Origin: Alphaproteobacteria bacterium
GTDB lineage: Bacteria; Pseudomonadota; Alphaproteobacteria; Caulobacterales; Parvularculaceae
Reading direction: 5' to 3'
Length of the DNA: 64,000 bases
Assembly: GCA_016125455.1 (NCBI GenBank)
Contig: WGLS01000001.1
Location: forward strand, 186,001-250,000
Positions 26,019-35,798 of the stretch are shown here, piece after piece. The notes below the pieces were generated by a model. It was not told where the DNA came from and searched no databases. It was given only the letters and a program-made list of their open reading frames with translations. A program made the position numbers and the translations under genes. Position 1 is the first letter of the stretch, and each line of letters starts with the position of its first letter.

Positions 26019-26919
26019 ATGCGACCGACCCGTCGCAGAGTGCTTGCCGGTATTGGCGCGTGCAGCGTTTCGTCACTTGCGCCGCTTAGGGAGACGCAAG
26101 CAAACTTGCGCAAGACCATCCCTGCGACCGGCGAGACTATATCTGCAATCGGCATGGGCTCATGGCTGACTTGTGACCTCGGCGATGTCGAAGCGCTGCG
26201 CCGTCAGCGAACGGAGGTATTGAGGACCTTCTTTGAACTTGGCGGTGAGCTGATCGATTCCTCGCCAATGTACGGCTCCTCACAAGCCGTGATCGGCGAC
26301 GCACCTACGCGGATCGGTCGCCCTGCACAAACATTTGCCGCGGACAAGGTCTGGATTCGGCATGCTGGACCCGCGCAGGCGCAAATTGCTGAAACGTCCC
26401 GGAGCTGGGGTGTTTAAAACTTCGATCTCGAGCAGGTTCACAATCTGCTTTCATGGGAGCGACACGTCGCTACCCTGCTCGCTATGAAGGCGGATGGCCT
26501 GGTAAGGTATGTCGGCGTCACTAGCTATGCAGGACGCCGCTACGCTGAAATTGAAAAAATCGCGTCCGCCTATCTCATCGATTTCATTCAGATAACGTAC
26601 AATTTTGTCGACCGCGAAGCCGAAACGAGGCTGTTGCCGATGACTCATGAAAGAGGAATTGCCGTTATCGCAAAACCGGCCGTTTCGCGAAGGCGCACTC
26701 ATCGACGCAGCGATGCGACTGATGCTGCCAGATTTGGCCCGGGAAATAGGCGTTGAGAACTGGGCCGCTTTCCTCTTGAAATTCGTCGTATCCCACCCTG
26801 CCATTACCGCAGCGATTCCGGCAACGAGGCGCGTCGATCACATGCGCAAGAATATGGGCGCTCTGGCCGGTCCGATGCCGGATGCCGAACTTCGACGACG
26901 GATGATCAAGTCGCTTTAA
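26019..26919 (+). pseudogene. Aldo/keto reductase with Tat signal, disrupted by a stop and a frameshift
   Basis: The N-terminus MRPTRRRVLAGIGA is a twin-arginine signal, and the catalytic pattern of aldo/keto reductases is present: D and Y in IDSSPMYGSS, K in ADKVW and H in QVHN. However, a TAA at 26415-26417 interrupts the same frame just before NFDLEQVHNLL, and the frame then shifts by one near 26675 (GIAVIAK to NRPFREGAL). After the shift the ending RVDHMRKNMGAL is normal for the family. With both lesions no full enzyme can be made. Sequencing error at both sites is possible but less likely. Confidence 0.82.
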
Positions 26920-26952
26920 TAACTACGGATGATCAAGTCGCTCGAATAACTA
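26899..26952. repeat. 27-base tandem duplication
   Basis: 26899-26925 and 26926-26952 are copies of CGGATGATCAAGTCGCT... with two mismatches. The first copy spans the stop of the aldo/keto reductase remnant; the second contains the stop codon of the convergent symporter. Confidence 0.9.
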
Positions 26953-28218
26953 TTGCGTCGGCTTGGCCCGGTAGACGTCTTCGTCCAGTTCTCCTTCCCA
27001 TTTGGCGACTACGGTCGCAACGGCGGCATCGCCCGTGACGTTGACGACCGTGCGCATCATGTCAAGCAAGCGGTCAAACGGAAAGATAAATCCGATAATG
27101 AGCGCCGTATGTTCGGGGCTGACTTCAAAGACGTCGAGAACGATCGACAATAAGAACAGCGAGGCGGAAGGTACGCCGGCAGTTCCGATTGAAACAAGCG
27201 CCGCTGTTATTGCGATCAGCGGGTAATGCTGCGGCTCCAGCTGGTAGCCGAAAGCCTGCGCCGTAAACAGCGCTACAATGCCAAGATACAGCGAAGTGCC
27301 ATCCATATTAATTGTGGCGCCAAGCGGGAGGACCGATCCGGCGACCGACTTTTTCACGCCAAGATTCTGGCTGACCGTCTTGATGGTGACAGGCAACGTC
27401 GCGGAGCTCGACGACGTCGAGTAGGCCACCATCTGCGCGTCGAGAATGTCCCTGAAAAACCGCCAAACCGGCAAATTGGCCAGAATACGGATCAGACCGC
27501 CATATACGATAATCATATGAAGGAATGCGCCGACATAGACGGCGAGCGTCAGGTTGAGGATCGCTGTGAAGGTTTCCACGCCTTTTGTGCCGGCCGTATA
27601 GGCGATAAGTCCGAACACGCCAAAAGGGGCAAGTTCCATGATGATGTAGGTCATCTTCAGGATGCCTTCAGACGCCGATTCAAAGAAACGTCCCGCCGGC
27701 TTGCCTTGATCATGAGCCATCAGAAGGCCAACGCCGAACAAAAGCGAAAAGAAAATCACGGCCAGCATGTCGCCCTGGACAAGAGCTGCGAAGGGATTTT
27801 CCGGAATGACCCCCATCAAGCGCTCACCGAGCGGCTGCGCGTCGCCCATCTGCCGTGGTTCAGCGCCGCCAAGGTCGACACCGACGCCGGGCCGGAACAC
27901 AACGCCCATGCCGAGGCCAATCAGGTTCGCAAAGAATGTTGTCGCGATATAGAGGATGAACGCCTTGACCCCGATCGTGCCAAGCTTTTTTGGGTCTCCC
28001 ATGGCGTAAATGCCGGCGACAAGGGTGAAGAAAACCAGTGGCACGACGATCATCCGTATCAGGCGGATAAATACGTCGCCGACAATCCTTACCCTGGCCA
28101 GCAACAACTCCGCCGCAACGGCGTCCATCGATTGCGAAACCGCAAGGCCAAACGCAGCACCCAACACAAGGCCGAGCATGACGCGTTGCCAAAGCTTGAT
28201 ACGGAACCACCACGTCAT
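26950..28218 (-). CDS. Dicarboxylate/amino acid:cation symporter (DAACS family)
   Basis: A 422-residue transporter with eight or more hydrophobic segments. Family signatures are YSTSSSSATLPVTI (serine-rich re-entrant loop), GATINMDGTSLY (HP1/TM7 NMDGT motif) and DRLLDMMRTVVNVTGDA in the substrate and sodium or proton site. It imports glutamate, aspartate or C4-dicarboxylates. ATG 28218 gives the standard N-terminus (WWFRIKLWQRV), with GAGAGG six bases upstream. Its end abuts a tandem duplication and a broken aldo/keto reductase. Exact substrate is not determinable. Confidence 0.95.
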   Translation of the reverse strand: MTWWFRIKLWQRVMLGLVLGAAFGLAVSQSMDAVAAELLLARVRIVGDVFIRLIRMIVVPLVFFTLVAGIYAMGDPKKLGTIGVKAFILYIATTFFANLIGLGMGVVFRPGVGVDLGGAEPRQMGDAQPLGERLMGVIPENPFAALVQGDMLAVIFFSLLFGVGLLMAHDQGKPAGRFFESASEGILKMTYIIMELAPFGVFGLIAYTAGTKGVETFTAILNLTLAVYVGAFLHMIIVYGGLIRILANLPVWRFFRDILDAQMVAYSTSSSSATLPVTIKTVSQNLGVKKSVAGSVLPLGATINMDGTSLYLGIVALFTAQAFGYQLEPQHYPLIAITAALVSIGTAGVPSASLFLLSIVLDVFEVSPEHTALIIGFIFPFDRLLDMMRTVVNVTGDAAVATVVAKWEGELDEDVYRAKPTQ

Positions 28219-28340
28219 AATGCGCCTCTCGCCCTTCAATCGTCGCGGTTCGCCAACCCTAGACCGGTTTCGCATGGCATTGGAACGATCCGCCAAGCGG
28301 CGTGTTTCAAATGCATCGTCAAGGTTCGAAAGGAAGCACC

Positions 28341-28532
28341 ATGAATTCAGATCAAATTCAAGGAAAATGGGAGCAGATCAAAGGCGCCGCACGCAAGCAG
28401 TGGGGTCGACTCACTGACGACGATATCGTGCAAATCGAAGGTGACCGTGAGCTACTTGTCGGCAAGATCCAGGAACGATATGGCATCGCTCGAGAAGAAG
28501 CCGAAAAACAGGTTTCGGACTGGGCAAACTAG
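28341..28532 (+). CDS. CsbD family stress protein
   Basis: A 63-residue protein starting at ATG 28341 with AAAGGAAG ahead. It reads MNSDQIQGKWEQIKG near the N-terminus and GDRELLVGKIQERYG in the middle, the CsbD pattern of a small helical, hydrophilic stress protein. Known members rise under general stress or stationary phase; their molecular role is not settled. It is divergent from the symporter gene (122 bases) and followed by a long GC hairpin. Confidence 0.92.
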   Translation: MNSDQIQGKWEQIKGAARKQWGRLTDDDIVQIEGDRELLVGKIQERYGIAREEAEKQVSDWAN

Positions 28533-28564
28533 TCGCCGTACAGCAATCGAAATCCCGCAAATAT

Positions 28565-28601
28565 GGATCGCGCCCCCGGGCGTTTCGTCGGGGCGCGATC
28601 C
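28565..28601. terminator. Long GC hairpin between convergent csbD-type and S9 genes
   Basis: A perfect 12-base stem (GGATCGCGCCCC/GGGGCGCGATCC, loop of 13). The minus-strand side is followed by ATATTT and the plus side by GTCCTC, so it could end transcription mainly for the minus-strand peptidase. Confidence 0.5.
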
Positions 28602-28631
28602 GTCCTCTGAAAATTGGACGTCATCCAACCG

Positions 28632-30776
28632 TCAGTCGCCTGAGGCTTCGCCCGCTGCCGGTGCATTGCCCATAAGCATAAAGGCAAAATACGCATATTC
28701 GAGAGCGGTGCGGTAGGCGAGCTGTTCCTGGTTCGCTGTGCCGCCATGGCCGCCTTCAATGTTCTCGTAGTAGAAAAGCTCATGCCCAAGGTCGCGCAGT
28801 TTCGCCGCGGCCTTGCGCGCGTGGCCCGGGTGCACGCGGTCATCCTTTGTCGACGTGTAGATCAACGTCTTTGGGTAGGGCTTGCCCTCTTCGAGATTCT
28901 GATACGGAGAATATTCGGCAATAAAGGCGCGTTCTTCCGGTACGTCGGGATTGCCATACTCGCCAATCCACGATGCGCCAGCGAGCAGCTTGTGATAGCG
29001 CAGCATGTCAAACAGCGGCACGCCGATGTCGATAGCAGCGTAGAGTTCAGGTCGCTGCGTGAGTATGGCCCCCATCAAAAGACCGCCATTCGAACGGCCC
29101 ACTGCCCCCAGCTTTTCTGCCGACGTCACGCCAGTGGCGATAAGGCTCTCTGATATTGCGATGAAATCGTCGAACGCCTTCTGTCGGTTCTCTCTTAGCG
29201 CCGCTTTATGCCATTTCGGGCCGTACTCCGAACCGCCGCGTATATTCGACAAAACGAGAACGCCGCCGCGATCAATCCACATCTTTCCAGCGAGCGCGCC
29301 ATGTTGAGGCCGTCCTGGGTCGGCGAAATATACCGGCAAGACCGGCGACAGAAAGCCGCCATATGCATACTGGACCGTTGGCGCATCCCCTGCTTCGAGC
29401 GTTTCCCTTTCCGCCATCACGAAATAAGGAATCGCAACGCCGTCACGCGACGTGGCGAAGCGCTGTTCGACGACTACGTCCGATGCATCGTACAGTTCAG
29501 GCAGCGACATCACTTTCGTCAACCGCGTCCCGGCATCCGCATAGTAGAGCGCGTCCGGCATTGTGAGACTCTCGAAGGAAAAGAAGGCCTCATCGGTCCC
29601 GCCGCCTGCCGAGACGATCGAAACGACGCCGTGTTCGGGAAGCGCAAACCCTTTGGCTTTCCAGCTTCCGTCAGCGGCGCGAATGATGCGGGCGGCCTTG
29701 CCAGCCACATCGTCAAGATACTGAATGACGACGCTAGACTTGCCTACTTCGATATCTTCGACTGATTGCCGATCGTTTGCGGAGAAAACACTTTCAACTG
29801 CGCCACTCGACAGATCGTATGCAACGACGTCGCCGGATGGATACAGGGCGCCGTCGTGCGCCCAATCTTCCCGAAGGTAAATGATCGCGCGACCGTCAAG
29901 CACCCCTTCATAGCTCATGTTCAGTGGCCATGGCAGCGGCGCAAATTCACCGTCCTTTGTCTGCAGGGAATAGATCCGCTCAAAGAATGACGGTGATCGA
30001 TAACCAAAAACATAGACCGCTTCGCCATCATGCTCGGCGAAGGCCCCGGCCCCGACGTCGCTTGCCTGCCCTGCGAGAATCACTTTTGCTTCACCGATCG
30101 TTTCTCCGCGCGACCAGAGAACCGATGTCCGCGGATAACCGGACGTCGTAAGCGAATTCTCGCCTCTGTCATGACCTACTAGGAGAGTGTTTTCATCCAG
30201 CCAAGAGACATTCGATTTGCCTTCAGGCAGTGAGAACCATCCGTTTACAAATGACTTTGTCTCGGTGTTGAATTCTCGCCAGTACCCGGCATCTTTGCCG
30301 CCGTCTGATAACTCTATCATGCAATGGACATAGCCGGGCGCCAGGCACGATACGGAACCGCGGACCCAGTTTCGCCCTTCTTCTTTCGCTAAGGCGTCGT
30401 AGTCGATCACCGTCTCCCATTCCGGCGCCCCGGCGCGGTAACTCTTGACGGTGGCGCGACGCCAGAGCCCGCGGACGTGGTTCGCATCCTGCCAGAAATT
30501 GTACACCTTGCCGGCATGCACCGCTCCGTAGGGGATGCGCGCTTCGGAAGTCAGGATGGCCTTCGCCTCGGAAAGCATTTTCGGAAACAGCGGTGTCGCC
30601 TCGAGCGCGGACTGACCCTCGGCGTTTCGGGCTCGAACCCATTCGAGAGCCCTTTCGCCCTCGACCTCCTCGAGCCAAAGATACGGATCGTCGTTCGAGG
30701 CGGCGTCAGCTGCTGACGCTATCACCGCAGCGCTAGCGCCCCCCAATACAATGCTTCTAAGCAAGTTGCGCAGCAT
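28632..30776 (-). CDS. Prolyl oligopeptidase family (S9A-like) serine peptidase, secreted
   Basis: A 714-residue protein. The signal peptide ends at ASAADAAS. The NDDPYLWLEEVEGERALEWV start of the mature part is the prolyl oligopeptidase N-terminus; a propeller follows, and the C-terminal hydrolase has GGSEYGPKWH and GRSNGG with nucleophile S562, then DDRVHPGHARK for the Asp loop and EGGHGG for His. The enzyme cuts after proline in short peptides. It is a different subfamily from the 22356-24434 gene. Followed by nothing on its strand except the GC hairpin. Confidence 0.95.
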   Translation of the reverse strand: MLRNLLRSIVLGGASAAVIASAADAASNDDPYLWLEEVEGERALEWVRARNAEGQSALEATPLFPKMLSEAKAILTSEARIPYGAVHAGKVYNFWQDANHVRGLWRRATVKSYRAGAPEWETVIDYDALAKEEGRNWVRGSVSCLAPGYVHCMIELSDGGKDAGYWREFNTETKSFVNGWFSLPEGKSNVSWLDENTLLVGHDRGENSLTTSGYPRTSVLWSRGETIGEAKVILAGQASDVGAGAFAEHDGEAVYVFGYRSPSFFERIYSLQTKDGEFAPLPWPLNMSYEGVLDGRAIIYLREDWAHDGALYPSGDVVAYDLSSGAVESVFSANDRQSVEDIEVGKSSVVIQYLDDVAGKAARIIRAADGSWKAKGFALPEHGVVSIVSAGGGTDEAFFSFESLTMPDALYYADAGTRLTKVMSLPELYDASDVVVEQRFATSRDGVAIPYFVMAERETLEAGDAPTVQYAYGGFLSPVLPVYFADPGRPQHGALAGKMWIDRGGVLVLSNIRGGSEYGPKWHKAALRENRQKAFDDFIAISESLIATGVTSAEKLGAVGRSNGGLLMGAILTQRPELYAAIDIGVPLFDMLRYHKLLAGASWIGEYGNPDVPEERAFIAEYSPYQNLEEGKPYPKTLIYTSTKDDRVHPGHARKAAAKLRDLGHELFYYENIEGGHGGTANQEQLAYRTALEYAYFAFMLMGNAPAAGEASGD

Positions 30777-30984
30777 GGCCCTTCGATGCTCCCAGTCAAT
30801 ATTTTACCCCGACCGGCCTCGACGGCCTTTCGAAACCATGACGATCCACTTCCGGCGCGATTTGTCAAAAGTTTCGGGCCGGACAGAAACAGGCGGTCGG
30901 TAAAAATCGATGCCGGTTTTAAGGGAACGTTTCAGGTCGGAAAGGTACGTTCACGCCTCGAAGTTGAAGGGGCCGAGGAGCGTT

Positions 30985-31608
30985 ATGGCGATCGGGATCG
31001 TTAACAAGTCGCCGTCGGAGTTGCGGCGGTATCGCCGCGTGCCGATCGACTTGCCGGCGCGAGTTATCATTAATGGCGTCAACGAGTGCCACGGTCGGCT
31101 GATCAACATGTCGCCTGGCGACCTCGCGATGAAGGCGGAAGTGCAGCCGCGTATCGGCGACGCAGCAGTGGTCTACGTCATCGGGCTCGACGTTTTTGAA
31201 GGCACGGTCGCACGTATCTTCCCCGACGGATTCGCGTTGTCGTTTCGTCTTTCGCGCGTGCGAAGAGCTCTCCTGACGGAGAGGTTGATGGAAATCGTCA
31301 ACCCAAAACTCGCGGAAGGCATGCGCGACAGGCGGATCGCGCCTCGACACCAGATGAAATCTCAGCGGATGGTCTGTCGCCTGCCAGACGGGGCGTCGAT
31401 GTTCGTGCGAGTAATCGACATGTCCGTCGACGGCGTGGCGCTGGAAGCGACAAAGAAACCGCCGGTTGGCAGCGATATCCATGTCGGCCGCATGCGGGGC
31501 GTCGTCATGCGTCATACCGCCCGTGGCTTTGTCGTAGTGTACGACCACTCCGCCCGAGAAGCCGGTCAGGACGCGCCAGTAATCGAATTCAAGCAGCGCG
31601 CTGGCTGA
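30985..31608 (+). CDS. Tandem PilZ domain protein
   Basis: A 207-residue protein with two PilZ domains. The first (about 15-100) has the Arg pair in RRYRRVPIDLP but its second motif is NMSPGD, lacking the final Gly of D/N-x-S-x-x-G. The second (about 115-200) has RRIAPRHQ and a full DMSVDG. In known PilZ proteins these residues bind cyclic di-GMP, so the second domain is the likelier sensor and the first may be structural. ATG 30985 has GAGGAG just upstream. No enzyme or output domain is attached. Confidence 0.85.
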   Translation: MAIGIVNKSPSELRRYRRVPIDLPARVIINGVNECHGRLINMSPGDLAMKAEVQPRIGDAAVVYVIGLDVFEGTVARIFPDGFALSFRLSRVRRALLTERLMEIVNPKLAEGMRDRRIAPRHQMKSQRMVCRLPDGASMFVRVIDMSVDGVALEATKKPPVGSDIHVGRMRGVVMRHTARGFVVVYDHSAREAGQDAPVIEFKQRAG

Positions 31609-31620
31609 TTTCGGACAAAC

Positions 31621-32232
31621 TTAGATGCTTTCGTCCGGCCGCTGAGCAGCCACGAAAGGCTGAAGGTTCTCAATTACGTCGCGCGCGGTGAACGCCCGCG
31701 GCTCGTTGTCCGGCTTGGGCCCTTTCTGCATCAATACGAACGCGACCGCTGAATAGCGCGTGTACTCCTGGGTGTAGGTGTCGGCAGGGAAGCCCCAGCC
31801 CCAGCCCCAAGCATAATATGGGAAGGCGTAGCCATACCGGTAACGCCCGTAGAATGCAGGCCCCCAGCCTGGTCCATAGCCAGCGCCGAAGCCAGTCGTT
31901 GTCGATCTGTAGGTGGTGTTTGCTTCGGTGTCGTTCTCGACGATCAAGAAGTGGTCATACCCGTTCGCGATCGTCAGTTCAGCCGCGCGATAGAGCAGAT
32001 AGTTCTCGACTGTCTCGCGGGTTGTTGAAGAATTGCCTCGAAACATCACGCGGTAGCGATTTGCTTCGATCCGTTGTTCGGAAAAGCCGTATCCACCGCC
32101 TCGGTCTGCTGGCGCGTAGGGCGTTGAAGTAGCGCATGCGGCAGCGAATAGCGCGATGGCGGTTGCGGCGAATGCCTTGAACGGATGGCGTGCAAAGCGA
32201 GCGGATGGGCGGGCGATACTCTTCGAAACCAT
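31621..32232 (-). CDS. CC0125/CC1285-like lipoprotein
   Basis: A 203-residue lipoprotein from ATG 32232 with GAGGAG nine bases upstream. The lipobox is FAAACA, Cys near residue 33. The core has FSEQRIEANRYRVMFRGN and TVENYLLYRAAELT, the conserved start of the group named for Caulobacter genes CC0125 and CC1285, then an aromatic Gly/Tyr/Trp-rich stretch (GYGPGWGPAFYGRYRYG). A short polar C-terminal region follows. Cell-envelope location is likely; the role is unknown. Confidence 0.85.
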   Translation of the reverse strand: MVSKSIARPSARFARHPFKAFAATAIALFAAACATSTPYAPADRGGGYGFSEQRIEANRYRVMFRGNSSTTRETVENYLLYRAAELTIANGYDHFLIVENDTEANTTYRSTTTGFGAGYGPGWGPAFYGRYRYGYAFPYYAWGWGWGFPADTYTQEYTRYSAVAFVLMQKGPKPDNEPRAFTARDVIENLQPFVAAQRPDESI

Positions 32233-32320
32233 CGGCTTAACTCCTCGATACCTCTCGATCTGATCGGGTATGGCCGTCAACCCTAGGCCAGCTGACGCAA
32301 TCGGCCAATCCAAACCATGT

Positions 32321-33919
32321 TCACGAACCGGTGGCGAGCCCAATTTCCACATTGTCTGACGGCGCCTCCACCATTGCGCCAAAAATTTCCGGCGGCGCGG
32401 ATTTGATATGGAGATCGCGCTGCGGAAATGGAATCTCAACGCCACGGTCATGCAGTGCGTCCCAGAGCGCCAGCATGACTGTGCTGCGAACATTAGCGAG
32501 CCCATTTCTGGGATCGTCAATCCAGAAGCGCAGGTCAAAGTTGACGGAACTGTCGCCGAATTCCACAAGATTGCAGACGGGGGCCGGCCGGTCGAGCACG
32601 CGATCGACCGTCAACGCCGTTGATTCCGCCATCTCCTTGATCGCCTTCAGATCTCGCGTCGAGTAGGCGACCCCAAATCCGGCGTGCAGGCGGACGACTT
32701 TGTCCGAATGGGACCAGTTGATGACCCCGTCTTCGATAAACTTGTCGTTTGGGATCAGGTGCGAAGTGCCGTCACGCGTCCGAACGCTAACGTATCGTGC
32801 GTTCATCTTAGTGACCCAACCGAAAGTATCGGCCACTTCGATAACATCGCCCGGCTTTATCGACTTGTCCGCGATCAACGTAAACCCGGCAAAGAAGTTT
32901 GAAATCGTTCGCTGAAGCCCAAGGCCAACGCCAAGGCCTATTGCGCCGCCAAAGACCGTCAATGTGGCCAGATTGAACCCAACGATCTGAAGCGCCATCA
33001 GAAACGCGAGGATCGGCATCAGGACATTCAGGATCTTGAAGACCAGCGCCCGAAGCGACGGCGTCAGCTCTTCCACCTGTTCTAAGCGGCCTTGAATGAA
33101 CCTGTTGAGCGTGCTCGCCAGCCAGAACAGAATGCCAAAGGTAATGAGGGTGCGCACAAAGTCGAGCGCGGAGAATGAAATTGGCTGCCCGGCCTCATTC
33201 TCGCCGAGCGGGAATGAAAATGCTTCGAGTTGATCGATGACATTGTCGAGAAGACCAAAGGCGTCGAGCGCAGCGAGCGGCCACGCGACGTAGAACGCCA
33301 CCCTTGACCAGAACTCGGATCTGATGACGAGCGTCACTAGGCGGATGACGATCCACGCGGACAACAGGCTGATGGCCGCCGCGACAATCGCAGAGGACCG
33401 ACCAAACGCGCCAAGAGCAATGGTCGACGCCTGCAGCACGATAAAGAGCGCAATCGGCGTCGCGATATTTCCGAAAGCGTTCGCCGCTCGCTTGAGCGAG
33501 CCGTAGGGCGCGCGCGGCGCGATCTGGGTCTGTATCAGTTTCTTGATCTGTGGCCCGAAAATGGCCGCCGGCACGAGCGCCGCAAAGAGAATTAGGAACT
33601 GAACCGCAATGTCGATCGACCAGAGGTTTTCTCGCGCCCATTCAAGAATGCTGCGCGCCTTTTCAAGGATCGCGTCTGTTCCGATCAGTTCTTCAATCGC
33701 CGATTCTTCACGTGGGGCCAGAACCGACTCAAGGCTGTCAGTCGCTGGCCTTTCAGCGCCCTCATCGCTTGCAGATTGTGCCTTCGCATCGAGATCAGCG
33801 GGCCCGCCATCCTCGACATCGGCTAGCGCCGGTGCGGCGGCGGCGTCGCTGGAATTCGGCGATGGTGCGGGGCCTTCATCGGCAGGCGAAGATATCGGTT
33901 TGTCGGGGTCTTCCTGCAT
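32321..33919 (-). CDS. Mechanosensitive ion channel (MscS family)
   Basis: A 532-residue membrane protein. An acidic, Ala/Ser/Pro-rich N-terminus of about 85 residues precedes four or five hydrophobic segments (from about residue 105). The MscS pore region and beta domain are visible: FGGAIGLGVGLGLQRTISNFFAG for the pore helix and KPGDVIEVADTFGWVTKMNARYVSVRT for the beta domain, with LIPNDKFIEDGVINWSHSD as a signature. It opens under hypo-osmotic shock. Divergent from pckA. The long N-terminal tail is larger than in E. coli MscS. Confidence 0.94.
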   Translation of the reverse strand: MQEDPDKPISSPADEGPAPSPNSSDAAAAPALADVEDGGPADLDAKAQSASDEGAERPATDSLESVLAPREESAIEELIGTDAILEKARSILEWARENLWSIDIAVQFLILFAALVPAAIFGPQIKKLIQTQIAPRAPYGSLKRAANAFGNIATPIALFIVLQASTIALGAFGRSSAIVAAAISLLSAWIVIRLVTLVIRSEFWSRVAFYVAWPLAALDAFGLLDNVIDQLEAFSFPLGENEAGQPISFSALDFVRTLITFGILFWLASTLNRFIQGRLEQVEELTPSLRALVFKILNVLMPILAFLMALQIVGFNLATLTVFGGAIGLGVGLGLQRTISNFFAGFTLIADKSIKPGDVIEVADTFGWVTKMNARYVSVRTRDGTSHLIPNDKFIEDGVINWSHSDKVVRLHAGFGVAYSTRDLKAIKEMAESTALTVDRVLDRPAPVCNLVEFGDSSVNFDLRFWIDDPRNGLANVRSTVMLALWDALHDRGVEIPFPQRDLHIKSAPPEIFGAMVEAPSDNVEIGLATGS

Positions 33920-34034
33920 TCGGGTAGTGGCCTCTCCCTTTCGAGTCCAAGGCCATAACGGACTCGCGTTGGCGCGACGAGCCTTTAGTGGCCCTACCTA
34001 GTTTGTTCGCTGGCATTGGAACGCGCCCTTTGAT

Positions 34035-34055
34035 CGGATGCAAATCTTGCATCCG
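34035..34055. promoter_or_regulatory. Perfect 9-base inverted repeat upstream of pckA, candidate operator
   Basis: CGGATGCAA ATC TTGCATCCG: arms of nine bases match exactly around a three-base spacer. It lies 109-129 bases before the chosen pckA start in the divergent mscS/pckA gap. The symmetry fits a dimeric repressor or activator; no U-tract follows, so it is not a terminator. Confidence 0.6.
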
Positions 34056-34163
34056 CGGCGGATTGTGTGGTGTAGCGAGATCACGAGGTCCGACGCCATG
34101 GGCCAAGGATTGCGGGCGCAGGCATCCGGCGCAGCGGCGTATGGTTTGGGAGATTCTACGATT

Positions 34164-35768
34164 ATGGTAATTTCCGTCGGCGCAGAGCGCCTTCGTATCG
34201 ATCGCTTCGAAGACGTAAGTCCTGAAACGCTCAGGAACCTGCCAGCAGCTGCGTTGTTCCAACTCGCCGTCGAACGAGGCGAAGGCAATATTTCGGCGAA
34301 AGGGCCAATTGTCGTCAGAACGGGCGAACATACCGGCCGGTCCGCGCAGGACAAGTTTATCGTTAGGCATCCAGAAGTAGCTGACAAGATCTGGTGGGAC
34401 AACAACAAGGAGATGTCGCCGGCGCAGTTCGACGCGCTGCATGCCGACATGCTGGCGTACGCCTCAGACCGGCAGTTGATTGCGCAGGATCTGAAAGGCG
34501 GCGCTGACAAGGACCACGCCATCAATGTGAGGGTGTTTACCGATTACGCTTGGCACGCCCTGTTCATTCAGCACCTTCTGGTCCGACCGCCGCTCTCCGA
34601 GCGTCAGTTTGTCACTGGCGGCGAACCGGACTTCACGATCGTCGATCTCCCCGGTTTCACCGCCGACCCGACCCGTCACGGTTGTCGAACCGGCACAGTG
34701 ATAGCTGTCGACTTCGTCAAGCGAATTGTCCTGATCGGCGGCACCTCCTATGCGGGGGAGATGAAAAAGTCTGTGTTCACGATACTGAATTTCCTGCTTC
34801 CCGAGAAAAGCGTGATGCCAATGCATTGTTCGGTAAACGTGGGCAGCAGGAATGATGCAACAATCTTCTTTGGGCTATCCGGCACCGGCAAAACCACGCT
34901 TTCCGCCGACAAGTCTCGGACGTTGATTGGCGATGATGAACACGGCTGGTCGGAGAACGGCCTGTTTAATTTTGAAGGCGGCTGCTACGCAAAGATGATC
35001 AGGCTGTCGCCAGAGGCCGAGCCTGAAATTTATTCTACGACTGAGCGATTCGCGACGGTGCTCGAGAACGTCGCCATGGACCCGTTGAACCGCGAGCTCG
35101 ATTTTGACGACGCATCCCTGACGGAGAATACCCGCGGCGCTTATCCGATCCACTATATCCCCAATGCAAGCCTCGATGGCCGCGCGCCCCACCCACGAAC
35201 GATCATTATGCTGACTTGCGACGCCTTTGGCGTAATGCCGCCGATCGCCAAACTGACCCCGGCGCAGGCCATGTATCAGTTCCTATCCGGATACACCGCC
35301 AAGGTCGCCGGCACGGAGAAAGGCGTCACGGAGCCGACTGCAACGTTTTCCACCTGTTTCGGCGCGCCATTCATGCCGAGGCACCCATCTGTGTACGGAA
35401 AGTTGCTAGGCGATTTGATTGATCAGCACGACGTTCAATGCTGGCTTGTCAATACAGGCTGGACCGGCGGACCACACGGCGTCGGCTCGAGAATGCCTAT
35501 CAAGGCAACGCGCGCCTTGCTCAACGCCGCGCTTGATGGCGCGCTTGGCGCGGCGAAGACCGTCGTTCATCCGGTCTTCGGCTTCGAAATGCCAGTCGCC
35601 GTCGAGGGGATCGACGCGGCGCTGCTCGATCCACGCGGGACGTGGGCCGACCCATCGGCCTATGACGCCCAGGCCCGTAAACTTGCTCAGATGTTCGTAG
35701 ACAATTTCCGGGTTTTTGAGGATCACGTTCCGGACGTCGTGATGGCAGCCGCGCCGAAAATCGAATAG
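34164..35768 (+). CDS. pckA: Phosphoenolpyruvate carboxykinase (ATP)
   Basis: A 534-residue ATP-dependent PEPCK that converts oxaloacetate to PEP in gluconeogenesis. Motifs are [14 protein letters not shown] near the N-terminus, the P-loop [11 protein letters not shown] (about 237-247), [10 protein letters not shown], and the SYAGEMKKS substrate loop. I chose ATG 34164 since it gives the usual N-terminal length; ATG 34098 with a GAGG nine bases ahead would add 22 residues and cannot be excluded. A perfect inverted repeat sits upstream. Cytoplasmic, monomeric in known cases. Divergent from an MscS channel gene. Confidence 0.97.
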   Translation: MVISVGAERLRIDRFEDVSPETLRNLPAAALFQLAVERGEGNISAKGPIVVRTGEHTGRSAQDKFIVRHPEVADKIWWDNNKEMSPAQFDALHADMLAYASDRQLIAQDLKGGADKDHAINVRVFTDYAWHALFIQHLLVRPPLSERQFVTGGEPDFTIVDLPGFTADPTRHGCRTGTVIAVDFVKRIVLIGGTSYAGEMKKSVFTILNFLLPEKSVMPMHCSVNVGSRNDATIFFGLSGTGKTTLSADKSRTLIGDDEHGWSENGLFNFEGGCYAKMIRLSPEAEPEIYSTTERFATVLENVAMDPLNRELDFDDASLTENTRGAYPIHYIPNASLDGRAPHPRTIIMLTCDAFGVMPPIAKLTPAQAMYQFLSGYTAKVAGTEKGVTEPTATFSTCFGAPFMPRHPSVYGKLLGDLIDQHDVQCWLVNTGWTGGPHGVGSRMPIKATRALLNAALDGALGAAKTVVHPVFGFEMPVAVEGIDAALLDPRGTWADPSAYDAQARKLAQMFVDNFRVFEDHVPDVVMAAAPKIE

Positions 35769-35798
35769 GAAACTGATTTCTCTAACGAAAGGCGCCGT

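Noticed and set aside
27226-28344. Plus-strand open frame of 372 residues opposite the symporter
   Set aside because: Antisense shadow of a conserved transporter; no Shine-Dalgarno or domain.
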